A DNA stretch of 64,000 bases from an uncultured Sphingomonadaceae bacterium. Its GTDB lineage: Bacteria; Pseudomonadota; Alphaproteobacteria; Sphingomonadales; Sphingomonadaceae. The first letter of the stretch is position 1. Each line of letters opens with the position of its first letter. The stretch covers positions 1 through 64,000 of the forward strand of contig CANLBM010000005.1 of assembly GCA_947488845.1 (NCBI GenBank), given 5' to 3'. The notes beneath the pieces were generated by a model that worked only from the letters and a program-made list of their open reading frames with translations, ran no database searches and was not told the DNA's origin. The translations under genes and the position numbers were made by a program. Shown here piece by piece: positions 8,205-17,311 of the stretch.

Positions 8205-9350
8205 TTATTTAGCGGAGCCGAAATCCGCACGTTTCAGAGCATGGCCATAAAGCAGGCCGTAGCGGGCCAGCATCTTGCTCTCGTTATATTCAGCCTGCGC
8301 CTTGAGCCGGTTCTGCATGCCGAGATCTTCCCGCAATTGCTGATGCTGAACCAAAGTTGTCAGCGATTCCTGAAATTTTGATTCGTCGGCAAGTGGTTTG
8401 ATAAAACCCTGATTGGCCTGCGAGACCATCGATTTTATATCACCGACATCGGTTGCCGCAACCGGCAAGCCGGCGGCCATCGCCTCGATCAGCGAAATCG
8501 GGAATTGTTCGCTGTCCGATGACATGGCAAAAATGTCGAACAGACCGATATAGCGCGCCGGATCGGCCATGAAACCGGGCATCAGCAAACGGTCGCCAAG
8601 ACCGACCCGCTGTGCTTCGGCCAGAATAGTTTCCTTTTCCGGACCTTCACCGACAATCACCAGCCGGACATTATCGCCCGCCGCCGCACAAGCGCGCACC
8701 AGCCGCGGGAGATTCTTGATCGCCCGGAGTCCGGCCACGGTGCCGACAACGACCTCGCCGTCGCGCCTGGTGAAGCCCGGCAAAGCGCCGCGTTGCGGTT
8801 GCTTGTCGAAACGCTTTACGTCAATCCCGTTGGGGATGCGCTGGATTTTCTGTTCCGGCTGCTTCCAGACATCCCGGGCGATTTCCGCCAGCTGTTCCGA
8901 CGGCACAACCAGAGCCCGCGCATCGCCCAAAGCAAATTTGCGGAACCAGTTTCTCTTCCAGTGGAGCTTTTTTTGTTCGTCCTCGTTGAACCCGTCTTCA
9001 TGATGGATCAGCGGTGGCATAGCGCCGGCACGGGAAAATAATGTCCGAGCCATCACGCCGTCCATCGATCCCCAATTATAGGACAGGATCAGATCAAACT
9101 GGCGGAAATAGCTGACAAATTCGCGGTAACGCTTCAGCGAAGGCTTCCCCGCCAGCGATGGCGCATCTTTTGGAAATTCGGCCTTTATCCCGGCATCAAT
9201 CGCATCGCGAGCGGACAGGCTACCGGGCTCTGCCGACAATATCACATGTTCCGCAGCGGCACCGAAATGGTTCATCAATCTGACGGCGCGCGCCTCCTTG
9301 CCGCCCAGATTGAACGTACTGTGGAGATGCAGGATCTTTGCTGGCTTCAT
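8205..9350 (-). CDS. glycosyltransferase family 4 (GT-B)
   Basis: Retaining GT-B glycosyltransferase of 381 residues. The N-terminus reads KILHLHSTFNLGGKEAR, the GT4 acceptor-side glycine-rich loop. The C-terminal domain has the GT1/GT4 donor-binding pattern: VVGTVAGLRAIKNLPRLVRA, VIVGEGPEKE, and the E-x7-E element in SSDSEQFPISLIEAMAAGLPV. It probably adds a sugar to a lipid-linked or cell-surface glycan from the cytoplasmic face. No polysaccharide genes are directly adjacent, so the product is unknown. Confidence 0.88.
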   Translation of the reverse strand: MKPAKILHLHSTFNLGGKEARAVRLMNHFGAAAEHVILSAEPGSLSARDAIDAGIKAEFPKDAPSLAGKPSLKRYREFVSYFRQFDLILSYNWGSMDGVMARTLFSRAGAMPPLIHHEDGFNEDEQKKLHWKRNWFRKFALGDARALVVPSEQLAEIARDVWKQPEQKIQRIPNGIDVKRFDKQPQRGALPGFTRRDGEVVVGTVAGLRAIKNLPRLVRACAAAGDNVRLVIVGEGPEKETILAEAQRVGLGDRLLMPGFMADPARYIGLFDIFAMSSDSEQFPISLIEAMAAGLPVAATDVGDIKSMVSQANQGFIKPLADESKFQESLTTLVQHQQLREDLGMQNRLKAQAEYNESKMLARYGLLYGHALKRADFGSAK

Positions 9351-9381
9351 GCGGATTTCATGCTCGGCTGTCTAAAATCAT

Positions 9382-10245
9382 TCAGTCAATGCGGTGGAGC
9401 AATTGGTGGATCGCGTCAAGCGAGGCGGGCTCTTCCAGCGTCGGCGCGTGGCCTACGCGCGGGACCGTGACCAGCACGCCCTTGTCCAGCTTTTCGAGCA
9501 TCCGGGCGGCGACCCGTTCGCTGAACAGGTCTGACAATTCTCCCCGCAGGACAAGCGTCGGAATGTCTTTCATATGTTCCAGAGCATTCCACATGGCGCC
9601 GCTGCCGCCGCCCTTGCTGTCGAACGGCTCGGCAATCTTCATGTCATAGTCCAGCTTGATCCTGCCGGAGCTGTTCATCCGGTAGACTTTCTTGGCGAAT
9701 TCGATCCAGTCTTTCAGGGTGAAATCGGGAAAGATATCCCGGCTGCTCTCTGCCATATCACGGCCGGCGTGGGCCCAGGTGTCGAAACTCCGTCCCTGCC
9801 CGACATGGTCGGCAATCCGGTCCAGACCTTTCTGGTCGAGTTCGGGACCAATGTCGTTCAGCAAAGCGCCAGCAACGCGTGCCGGATGCATCCTGGCCAT
9901 GATCATCGTGACGACACCGCCCAGCGAGGTCCCGAAGAACACCGCCTTTTCTATCTTCTGTTCGTCCATCAACATGATGATATCCGAGACATATTGCTTC
10001 GGATTATAGGTGCTGCTGTCCTTGGCATATTCGCTCAGACCACGGCCCCGCAGATCGAGCATGATGACCCGGCGCTGGCCATGAAGTTCCGTTCCGAGAT
10101 GTCTGAAATCGCGGGCATTTCGCGTCAATCCCGGCACGCAAATAACCGGCGTCTTGCCGCTGTCCGAAGGATAGTCATAGGCGTGCAGTTTCAGCCCGTC
10201 ATCGGATTCCCAATAGATATCCTGATAAGATTTTTTTTCGGTCAT
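9382..10245 (-). CDS. alpha/beta hydrolase
   Basis: Alpha/beta-fold hydrolase of 287 residues. The oxyanion region is VICVPGLTRNARDF, the nucleophile elbow is FGTSLGG (GxSxG), the acid is in VLRGELSDLFS and the catalytic His in RVGHAPTLEEP near the C-terminus. The start at 10245 (MTEKKSYQ) is preferred, because a longer open frame would run into the divergent selO gene. The 60-base gap to selO must hold both promoters. Esterase, lactonase or epoxide hydrolase activity is possible; LRGRGLSEY and the lid resemble general carboxylesterases. Confidence 0.87.
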   Translation of the reverse strand: MTEKKSYQDIYWESDDGLKLHAYDYPSDSGKTPVICVPGLTRNARDFRHLGTELHGQRRVIMLDLRGRGLSEYAKDSSTYNPKQYVSDIIMLMDEQKIEKAVFFGTSLGGVVTMIMARMHPARVAGALLNDIGPELDQKGLDRIADHVGQGRSFDTWAHAGRDMAESSRDIFPDFTLKDWIEFAKKVYRMNSSGRIKLDYDMKIAEPFDSKGGGSGAMWNALEHMKDIPTLVLRGELSDLFSERVAARMLEKLDKGVLVTVPRVGHAPTLEEPASLDAIHQLLHRID

Positions 10246-10305
10246 GCTGCGATTGGCCTCGTGTTCCTGCTTGCTGCGCAACCGATTAGCCGCCACTGTC
10301 GAATA

Positions 10306-11706
10306 ATGCCATATAAACCGCAACCCGAACCCGGCAAAACCGTCTATCAGCCCGATGTCCAGATCACCCGATTGGGAGACAGGATTGGCGATCCGGCGAA
10401 GCCCGCCGATTTTCCCGACCATATATTGCGGTTCAGAAATGACCGCTGGGACCAGAGCGTCGGACTGGACACGCTCGACGAGCAGGAGTGGCTATCCCAT
10501 TTCGGACGGTTCGAACCGCTCGCCGACAATCTCGATCCGCCACTGTCGCTGCGCTATCACGGGCATCAGTTCCGCAATTACAATCCCGAGATCGGCGATG
10601 GTCGCGGCTTTCTGTTCGCGCAACTGCGCGACGACCGGCAACGGCTGATGGATCTGGGCACAAAGGGTTCGGGCACGACGCCGTGGAGCAGGAGCGGCGA
10701 TGGCCGGCTCACCCTGAAAGGCGCCGTCCGCGAAATTCTCGCGACCGAGATGCTCGAAGCGCTGGGGGTCAATACATCGAAGACTTTTGCCGTTGTCGAG
10801 ACTGGCGAAAAACTGTCGCGCGGCGACGAGCCCTCCCCCACCCGTTCGGCGGCGATGACCAGGTTGAGCCACAGCCATATCCGGATCGGAACCTTCCAGC
10901 GCATCGCCTACGAGAAGAACGAAGGCCTGATGCGGCAACTGGTCGAATATTGCCTCGATCATTATTATGGCGGCGTGCAGACCGGTGATCCGGCGACAGA
11001 ATTATTTGCGAAAGTCGCGGAGGAAGTCGCCGGGCTGGCCGGCGCCTATATGACAGCAGGTTTTGTCCATGGCGTGCTCAACACCGACAATATCAATATC
11101 ACCGGCGAGAGCTTCGATTACGGCCCGTGGCGATTCACACCTTATTGGGAACCCGGCTTTACCGCCGCCTATTTCGACCATGAAGGATTATATTGCTTTG
11201 CCCGGCAACCGGAAGCGCTGCACTGGAACCTCGCGCAACTCGCCAGCGCCCTGCGCCTGATTAGCGATAGTGAACCATTGGTCGCGACGCTCGAAGGATT
11301 TCCCAGAGCCTATGGTACCGCCTTCACCCGGCATTTCTGCTGGCGGCTCGGGATCGAGTCAGAGGGGTTTGAAAGCGACCGCGATCTGGTTGTTGCTGCC
11401 GAAAAGGGATTGGCGGAAAAAACCGTACAGATTGACCGCTTTTTCTTCGATTGGGGCAGAACCGCAAGCCTCGCCAGCCCGGAGGAAAATTCACCCGAAT
11501 TTTCCGAATTTCGAACCTTGATCGCCGGTCGTGCACGAACGCGAGAACCGGTCAGTGGTTACTGGCAAAAACCGGAACCCTGTTCGATGCATATTGAAGA
11601 AGTCGAAGCGATCTGGACCGCTATCGCGGAAGATGATGACTGGACAATATTATCACAAAAAATCAATGATATCCGTGATATGGGCTATGCCTTGCGCAAC
11701 GGTTGA
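10306..11706 (+). CDS. selO: SelO family protein adenylyltransferase
   Basis: SelO/YdiU pseudokinase of 466 residues, the usual bacterial length. The known family activity is transfer of AMP from ATP to Ser, Thr or Tyr of proteins, linked to redox stress. Visible signatures are YHGHQFRNYNPEIGDGRGFLFAQL, GTKGSGTTPWSRSGDGR and the metal-binding region HGVLNTDNINITGESFDYGPW. The open frame extends far upstream, but only as antisense of the hydrolase gene; the ATG at 10306 begins the family N-terminus. Unlike eukaryotic SelO, no C-terminal selenocysteine or equivalent is expected in bacteria. Confidence 0.93.
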   Translation: MPYKPQPEPGKTVYQPDVQITRLGDRIGDPAKPADFPDHILRFRNDRWDQSVGLDTLDEQEWLSHFGRFEPLADNLDPPLSLRYHGHQFRNYNPEIGDGRGFLFAQLRDDRQRLMDLGTKGSGTTPWSRSGDGRLTLKGAVREILATEMLEALGVNTSKTFAVVETGEKLSRGDEPSPTRSAAMTRLSHSHIRIGTFQRIAYEKNEGLMRQLVEYCLDHYYGGVQTGDPATELFAKVAEEVAGLAGAYMTAGFVHGVLNTDNINITGESFDYGPWRFTPYWEPGFTAAYFDHEGLYCFARQPEALHWNLAQLASALRLISDSEPLVATLEGFPRAYGTAFTRHFCWRLGIESEGFESDRDLVVAAEKGLAEKTVQIDRFFFDWGRTASLASPEENSPEFSEFRTLIAGRARTREPVSGYWQKPEPCSMHIEEVEAIWTAIAEDDDWTILSQKINDIRDMGYALRNG

Positions 11707-11741
11707 GAAGCTTTCGACCGACGAAGAGCAAGGTAAACGGA

Positions 11742-11749
11742 TTAACCAT
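11742..11749 (+). promoter_or_regulatory. TTAACCAT, possible CtrA half-site
   Basis: The octamer TTAACCAT, followed by AAGA, lies in the gap between selO and the aldehyde dehydrogenase gene. The same twelve bases (TTAACCATAAGA) occur upstream of ctrA at 24238. In Caulobacter TTAACCAT is a described CtrA-associated half-motif. A single octamer is weak evidence. Confidence 0.25.
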
Positions 11750-11842
11750 AAGAATTCTGCATTTTTTGGGCTATGATCCAGCATGGGAGATGTCCATATA
11801 CCCATTTTTTGAACAAGATTTGCGTAGAGAATAGAGGTAATT

Positions 11843-13252
11843 GTGAGCGACCTGATATCGATCGAACCGGCAACCGGGAAAACTCTGTGGACCGGCACCA
11901 GCGGAGACGCTGACGCAGCAGTTGCCAGCGCACGCGAAGCATGGCCGGGATGGGCCGCAACGGCTGTGGTCAAACGTATCGAGGCGGTCAGGCGCTATGC
12001 CAACCAGATCCGCAACAAAGGCGATGAGCTGGCTGAATTGATTTCCCGCGAAACCGGCAAGCCGATGTGGGAAGCGCGGACGGAAGTTGATTCCGTCGTG
12101 AAGAAAATCGACATTTCGGTGACCGCCTTCGCCGAACGGACACCGCAACGCCAGTTGCCGGGCCAGGCCAATACGCGCGCTGCCTTGCGGCACAAACCGC
12201 ATGGCGTTCTCGCCGTGCTTGGACCTTATAACTTCCCCGCCCATCTGCCCAATGGACATATTGTCCCCGCTCTGATCGCCGGCAATACGATTGTGTTCAA
12301 ACCCTCGGAAAAGACGCCTGCGGTTGGCCAGTATCTGGTCGATGCATTTGCCAGGGCAGACATACCCGCCGGCGTTGTCAATATTTTGCACGGTGGCCCG
12401 GAAACCGGCAAGCAGCTGACCGCCAACGACGGACTGGACGGCGTCCTGTTCACCGGGTCCGCCCAGACCGGTATTGCGCTCAATCGCCAGTTCGCCTCCC
12501 GACCGGACAAGATACTGGCTCTGGAGATGGGCGGGAACAACCCGATCATTGCCTGGGACACCGACGATATCCACAGCGCCGCGGTGCTGATCGTTCAGTC
12601 GGCCTTCCTGACCGCGGGCCAGCGGTGCTCGGCCGCTAGCCGGCTGATCGTCAAGGACACGATCTATGAGTCTATCGTCCGGGAAGTGAAGCGTATCACC
12701 GACCGCCTGATCATCGACGAACCCTTTGCCAGCCCTGCCCCCTTCATGGGGCCGGTCATCGACAACGAGACCGCTGACGGACTCACCGAAAGCTTCCTTG
12801 CGCTGATGAGCCACGGCGGCAAGCCGATCAAACATATGGCGCGGCCGATAGAAGGCCGACCATTTCTCACTCCGGGTATCATCGACGTGACAGATCTTCC
12901 CGAACGTCCGGATATAGAATTGTTCGGACCGATCCTGCAGGTCATCCGCGTCGGTGATTTCGCTGAAGCCATCGCCGAAGCCAATAACACCCGCTATGGC
13001 CTGTCTTCCGCCCTGATCGGCGGGACCGCCCAGCAATATGACCAATATTGGTCCAATAGCCGCGCCGGCATCGTGAACTGGAACAAGATGACGGTCGGCG
13101 CATCGTCCGAGGCCCCCTTTGGCGGCATCGGCCTGTCCGGCAACCATCGCCCCAGCGCTTATTATGCGGCCGATTATTGCGCCTATCCGGTTGTCTCGCT
13201 GGAAGCAGAGCAGCTCAAGGCATCGATCGGTATCGGGCTGAAAGACGAATAA
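11843..13252 (+). CDS. astD: aldehyde dehydrogenase, succinylglutamate-semialdehyde type (AstD-like)
   Basis: NAD-dependent aldehyde dehydrogenase of 469 residues. The sequence PHGVLAVLGPYNFPAHLPNGHIVPALIAGN and the run ETGKPMWEARTEV resemble AstD, which oxidises succinylglutamate semialdehyde in the arginine succinyltransferase pathway. The general base Glu is in LALEMGGNNP (about residue 226) and the catalytic Cys in GQRCSAASR (about 264). GTG start at 11843 with GAGG a few bases upstream. No astA, astB, astC or astE is near, so it may act on another semialdehyde; the family is secure, the substrate is not. Confidence 0.82.
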   Translation: MSDLISIEPATGKTLWTGTSGDADAAVASAREAWPGWAATAVVKRIEAVRRYANQIRNKGDELAELISRETGKPMWEARTEVDSVVKKIDISVTAFAERTPQRQLPGQANTRAALRHKPHGVLAVLGPYNFPAHLPNGHIVPALIAGNTIVFKPSEKTPAVGQYLVDAFARADIPAGVVNILHGGPETGKQLTANDGLDGVLFTGSAQTGIALNRQFASRPDKILALEMGGNNPIIAWDTDDIHSAAVLIVQSAFLTAGQRCSAASRLIVKDTIYESIVREVKRITDRLIIDEPFASPAPFMGPVIDNETADGLTESFLALMSHGGKPIKHMARPIEGRPFLTPGIIDVTDLPERPDIELFGPILQVIRVGDFAEAIAEANNTRYGLSSALIGGTAQQYDQYWSNSRAGIVNWNKMTVGASSEAPFGGIGLSGNHRPSAYYAADYCAYPVVSLEAEQLKASIGIGLKDE

Positions 13253-13354
13253 GCTAAGGGCGGTCGCCAACCCGCAACCGTGAAATAGCTAAGCTTAGGC
13301 AACCCCAAAAACTTCTGTTTTGAACAATCCGGTCGATGCAGGCATATCAGCCTC

Positions 13355-14146
13355 ATGGAAAACAGTTCAAACAAGACAGCCCGGCCGGGCACAGTCTATC
13401 TGGTCGGCGCCGGCCCAGGGGACCCCGATCTCCTGACGTTGAAAGCGGCAAAACTGCTGCAGCGCGCCGATGTCATCGTCCACGACGGTCTGGTCAGTCG
13501 CGAGATTCTGGATATGGCATCGCCCTCCGCACGCCGCATATCGGTGGCCAAGAAGCGCTCGCTGCACAGCGTTTCTCAGGACCAGATCAACAATATCCTG
13601 ATTAGCGAAGCAGCCAAAGGGCACGTCGTTGTCCGCCTCAAGGGCGGCGATCCGTTCATTTTCGGACGCGGCGGCGAAGAAGCCGATGATTGCATTGCCG
13701 CCGGCGTTGCCGTGGAAGTCGTCCCCGGCATCAGCGCCGCACTCGGCTGTGCCGCCCAGGCAAGAATGCCGCTGACCCATCGCGATGCCTCCAGCGCGGT
13801 ATCCTTTGTGGCAGGCCAGTGCAAAGGCCTGTCCGACCAGAATTGGTCCGGGCTTGCCGGCAAAGGCCGCACGCTGGTTATCTATATGGGCGTTGCCAAT
13901 GCCGAAGCGATTGTCGAAAAACTGATTGCCGACGGCGCAGCCCCTGACCTTCCCGTGGCGGTTCTCGAAAACGGCACGCGGACCGATTTCCGCGCGCTGC
14001 GGACACTGCTGACTGACCTTGGCGACATGGTGCGACGCGAGGATATTCAAAGCCCCGCGCTGCTCGTCGTCGGCGAAGTGGCGAGATATGGCGATGCCGA
14101 GGACAAGTTTAGGGAATTTGCACAATTGGCGGGAGTTGTCGCATGA
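13355..14146 (+). CDS. cobA: uroporphyrinogen-III C-methyltransferase (SUMT)
   Basis: S-adenosylmethionine-dependent enzyme of 263 residues that makes precorrin-2, the siroheme precursor needed by sulfite reductase. The N-terminal signature VYLVGAGPGDPDLLTLKAA and the later VVRLKGGDPFIFGRGGEEA and VVPGISAALG are diagnostic. It is a single-domain protein without the CysG dehydrogenase/ferrochelatase half, so those steps must be encoded elsewhere. It opens the sulfate-assimilation operon; its stop overlaps the next start by four bases (ATGA). Confidence 0.93.
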   Translation: MENSSNKTARPGTVYLVGAGPGDPDLLTLKAAKLLQRADVIVHDGLVSREILDMASPSARRISVAKKRSLHSVSQDQINNILISEAAKGHVVVRLKGGDPFIFGRGGEEADDCIAAGVAVEVVPGISAALGCAAQARMPLTHRDASSAVSFVAGQCKGLSDQNWSGLAGKGRTLVIYMGVANAEAIVEKLIADGAAPDLPVAVLENGTRTDFRALRTLLTDLGDMVRREDIQSPALLVVGEVARYGDAEDKFREFAQLAGVVA

Positions 14147-14439
14147 ATATATTGACCGGAAATGATCTCAAGACGGGCGACGTCATCTGGTGGACCGGCC
14201 TCGACTGGTCGCGCTTTGTCAAGGACGCCACCGATGTCGGCGATAAGGGCGAAGCCATTCTCCACCGGGAAGAAGCCGCTCGCCGGGTGAACTCACCCTA
14301 TATTATCTCCGCCGAACAGACAGATGATGGCCCGCGTCCCGGTCACATCAAGGACCGGGTGCGCGCGCTCGGACCGACCGTTCGTCCTGACCTGACATTA
14401 AAGCCGGCCGATCCCAGTGCCGGCGAATGGGTGATCTGA
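14143..14439 (+). CDS. DUF2849 protein of the cys operon
   Basis: Small soluble protein of 98 residues, recognisable as DUF2849 by DLKTGDVIWW near the N-terminus and EEAARRVNSPYIISAE in the centre. This family is found almost only between a siroheme methyltransferase gene and cysI in alphaproteobacteria, as here. Its molecular role is not known. It starts inside the stop of cobA and ends one base before cysI, so translation is coupled. A role in sulfite reductase assembly or electron delivery is inference from position. Confidence 0.85.
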   Translation: MNILTGNDLKTGDVIWWTGLDWSRFVKDATDVGDKGEAILHREEAARRVNSPYIISAEQTDDGPRPGHIKDRVRALGPTVRPDLTLKPADPSAGEWVI

Positions 14440-14440
14440 C

Positions 14441-16075
14441 ATGTATCAATATGACCAATATGACCAGAAAATGGTCGACACGCGGGTCGAGGAATTTCGC
14501 GACCAGGTGAAACGCCGTCTCGCCGGTGATCTGACCGAAGACCAGTTCAAGCCGCTCCGGCTGATGAACGGCCTCTATCTGCAACTCCATGCCTATATGC
14601 TGCGCGTGGCGGTCCCTTATGGCACGTTGAGCAGCAAGCAGATGCGGATGCTCGCCCATATCGCGCGCAAATATGACCGCGATTATGGCCATTTCACCAC
14701 CCGCCAGAATATCCAGTATAACTGGATCAAGCTGGAAGATGCGCCGGATATTCTTGCCGATCTGGCATCGGTGGAAATGCATGCGATCCAGACCAGCGGC
14801 AATTGCATCCGCAACATCTCTTCCGACCAGTTCGCCGGCGCGACCGCTGACGAGATCGCCGATCCGCGCCCATGGGCAGAGATCCTGCGGCAATGGTCGA
14901 GCTTCCACCCCGAATTTTCCTATCTGCCGCGCAAATTCAAATTCGCCGTGATTGCCAGCGACACCGACCGGGCAGCGATGCGCCTGCACGATATCGGCAT
15001 CCAGCTGGTGCATAATGATGCCGGCGAACTGGGCGCGAAATTCTTTGTCGGCGGCGGCATGGGCCGGACCCCGATGATTGCCCCTGAAATCCGCGACTTT
15101 GTCCCGGCGGACGAGCTGATCAGCTATGCCGAGGCCTGCCTGCGCGTCTACAACCGCTACGGACGGCGTGACAATAAATATAAGGCGCGGATCAAGATCC
15201 TTGTCCACGAACTCGGCCAGGAGGAATATACCCGCCAGGTCGAGGAAGAATTCGCCCATATGAAACAGCTGGGGCTGAATCCACCGGTCGAAGAGCTGGC
15301 TCGGATTACGCAATATTTTCAGGACCCGCCATTTGATAAGCAGGCAAGCGTCGATATCGACCTGTCCGATCCGGACTTTGCCCTGTGGGTGGACCAGAAT
15401 ATCTCCGCGCACAAACAGCCCGGCTATGCGATTGCCACAATCAGCCTGAAGCCACGCGGCGGTATTCCCGGCGATGCATCTTCGGCACAAATTGATCTGA
15501 TGGCCGACCTGGCCGAGCAATATAGTTTTGACGAGCTACGGGTTACGCACAGCCAGAATATTGTCCTCCCGCATGTCAAGAAGAGCGATCTCTACGCGAT
15601 ATGGCAGAGACTGGACGAAGCAGGACTGGCTCCGGCCAATCTCGACCTGATCACCGACAGCATCGCCTGCCCCGGCCTCGATTATTGCAGCCTCGCGAAT
15701 GCCCGGTCCATTCCTCTCGCACAGAAGATCAGCGAACGATTTGCCGATCTGGGACGGCAGCGGGAACTGGGCGAACTGAAACTCAAGATTTCCGGCTGCA
15801 TCAACGCCTGCGGCCACCATCATGCCGGGCATATCGGCATATTGGGTGTCGACCGGAAGGGCACGGAAAACTACCAGCTTCTGCTCGGCGGCTCCGGTGC
15901 GGAAGACGCCAGTCTGGCCAAGATTACCGGCCCCGGTTTCACCGAAGACGGGGTGATCGACGCGATCGAAACCGTCACCGATCTCTATCTCGAGCAACGC
16001 GAGGAGGGAGAGCGGTTTATCGATACCTATCGCCGTGTCGGCATGGCCCGGTTCAAGGAGGCTATTTATGGGTAA
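14441..16075 (+). CDS. cysI: sulfite reductase hemoprotein (nitrite/sulfite reductase family)
   Basis: Siroheme/[4Fe-4S] enzyme of 544 residues that reduces sulfite to sulfide with six electrons in cysteine biosynthesis. Two ferredoxin-like half-domains alternate with two siroheme domains. The cluster ligands are in SIACPGLDYCSLANARS (cysteines about 410 and 416) and SGCINACGHHHAGHIG (about 452 and 456). FTTRQNIQYNWIK marks the first siroheme-binding half. No flavoprotein subunit gene (cysJ) is in the operon, so the electron donor is probably a ferredoxin. The stop overlaps the start of the following DUF934 gene by eight bases. Confidence 0.93.
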   Translation: MYQYDQYDQKMVDTRVEEFRDQVKRRLAGDLTEDQFKPLRLMNGLYLQLHAYMLRVAVPYGTLSSKQMRMLAHIARKYDRDYGHFTTRQNIQYNWIKLEDAPDILADLASVEMHAIQTSGNCIRNISSDQFAGATADEIADPRPWAEILRQWSSFHPEFSYLPRKFKFAVIASDTDRAAMRLHDIGIQLVHNDAGELGAKFFVGGGMGRTPMIAPEIRDFVPADELISYAEACLRVYNRYGRRDNKYKARIKILVHELGQEEYTRQVEEEFAHMKQLGLNPPVEELARITQYFQDPPFDKQASVDIDLSDPDFALWVDQNISAHKQPGYAIATISLKPRGGIPGDASSAQIDLMADLAEQYSFDELRVTHSQNIVLPHVKKSDLYAIWQRLDEAGLAPANLDLITDSIACPGLDYCSLANARSIPLAQKISERFADLGRQRELGELKLKISGCINACGHHHAGHIGILGVDRKGTENYQLLLGGSGAEDASLAKITGPGFTEDGVIDAIETVTDLYLEQREEGERFIDTYRRVGMARFKEAIYG

Positions 16076-16493
16076 TACGATCCGTTTCCGCGATGATGAA
16101 GTGCATGAAGAACCAGCGGTTGCGCTCGATTCATTTCTCGACCAGTCGAATGCTACAGCCGTCCGTATCGAGGCCGGCGAAGATGCCCGCGTGCTCTTGC
16201 CCTATCTTGACCGCCTGTCGTTGATCGAAATCGATTTTCCGGTATTTGGCGATGGACGGGGCTATTCTGCCGCGCAGATATTACGCGAGTCCGGCTATAC
16301 CGGCGAATTGCGCGCGAGCGGCGACGTGCTGCTCGACCAGTGCGCCCATATGCGCCGTTGCGGCTTTGATGCCTTTTCGCCGGATTCGCCGATCAATCCC
16401 CAGTTGATGGAGGAGGCAATCAGCCGCTACGAACATGTCTATCAAGCGACATCGGACCAGCGCAAACCAATCTGGAGTATCCGTCATGGCTGA
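16068..16493 (+). CDS. DUF934 protein of the cys operon
   Basis: Protein of 141 residues of the DUF934 family, which accompanies CysI and CysH in many proteobacteria and has been proposed as an accessory oxidoreductase factor. Recognisable are LIEIDFPVFGDGRGYSAAQIL (residues about 54-74), GELRASGDVLLDQ and MRRCGFDAFSPD. The ATG at 16068 is preceded by AAGGAGG within the end of cysI, a strong ribosome site that settles the start. The C-terminus overlaps cysH by eight bases. No catalytic residue assignment is possible. Confidence 0.87.
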   Translation: MGNTIRFRDDEVHEEPAVALDSFLDQSNATAVRIEAGEDARVLLPYLDRLSLIEIDFPVFGDGRGYSAAQILRESGYTGELRASGDVLLDQCAHMRRCGFDAFSPDSPINPQLMEEAISRYEHVYQATSDQRKPIWSIRHG

Positions 16494-17268
16494 AGCAGCA
16501 CGCAAGATAGACACGATCGATGTTCGCCCGGATTTCACCCAGGCCGACGCCGATGCGCTGAACCAGCGGTTCGCAGATATCGGCACGTCCGAAATGCTCA
16601 AGACATTGTTCGACGAACGCCAGCTGGGCGAAGTCGCGGTGGTCTCGTCCTTCGGCACCGAAAGCGCGGTCCTGCTTCATCTTGTTGCAGCGGTTGATCC
16701 GACCATTCCGGTGACCTTTGTCGATACGCTCAAGATGTTTCCGGAAACACTGGAATATCGGGACACGTTAATCAATCTGCTCGGTATCAAGAACAGCAAT
16801 ATCGTCGCGCCCGATGCTGCCGTGCTGGCAGAAAAGGATGAAAACGGCCTGCGCTGGTCCTATGATCCCGACGGCTGCTGCGAAATCCGCAAGGTCGAGC
16901 CTTTGGCCCGTGCAAAGGCCGGTCTCAACAGCTGGATTTCCGGACGCAAGGCTTTCCAGTCGGTGACCCGCAACAATATTCCGCGCTTTGAAATCGACGA
17001 TGGCCGCCTGAAGATCAATCCGCTCGGCGACTGGATCAAGGATGATCTCGAAGCCTATTTCGAAGAGCATGATCTGCCCCGTCATCCGCTCGAAGCCGAA
17101 GGCTATCTCTCGGTCGGCTGCGCGCCCTGCACCTCGAAGGTAAAGCCCGGCGAAGACCCTCGTGCGGGTCGCTGGAGAGGCTGGGACAAGTCCGAATGCG
17201 GTATTCACGAAGATGTCACGCCATTGCCCGATGCGGACGATAGCGGAGCCAACGATCCGATTTTCTGA
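16486..17268 (+). CDS. cysH: phosphoadenylyl/adenylyl-sulfate reductase
   Basis: Cytosolic enzyme of 260 residues that reduces activated sulfate to sulfite, upstream of CysI. The nucleotide-binding PP-loop is SSFGTESAVLLHLV (residues 54-67). C131-C132 in DGCCEIRK and C212/C215 in GCAPCT are the [4Fe-4S] ligands that mark the APS-reducing type, and C238 in SECGIHE is the catalytic cysteine attacked by thioredoxin. It therefore probably uses adenylyl sulfate rather than phosphoadenylyl sulfate. The ATG at 16486 overlaps the end of the DUF934 gene. It is the last gene of the operon visible here. Confidence 0.93.
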   Translation: MAEAARKIDTIDVRPDFTQADADALNQRFADIGTSEMLKTLFDERQLGEVAVVSSFGTESAVLLHLVAAVDPTIPVTFVDTLKMFPETLEYRDTLINLLGIKNSNIVAPDAAVLAEKDENGLRWSYDPDGCCEIRKVEPLARAKAGLNSWISGRKAFQSVTRNNIPRFEIDDGRLKINPLGDWIKDDLEAYFEEHDLPRHPLEAEGYLSVGCAPCTSKVKPGEDPRAGRWRGWDKSECGIHEDVTPLPDADDSGANDPIF

Positions 17269-17311
17269 TCGCAGCTTGGCGGGCGACCCGCCCGCATCAC
17301 CGGTTCATTCG

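Noticed and set aside
9574..10305. A 244-codon N-terminal extension of selO
   Set aside because: It is antisense of the hydrolase gene; the SelO family N-terminus begins at 10306.
17270..17305. GC-rich hairpin between cysH and the DUF3592 gene as a terminator
   Set aside because: The stem is only about six bases and no T run follows on either strand.
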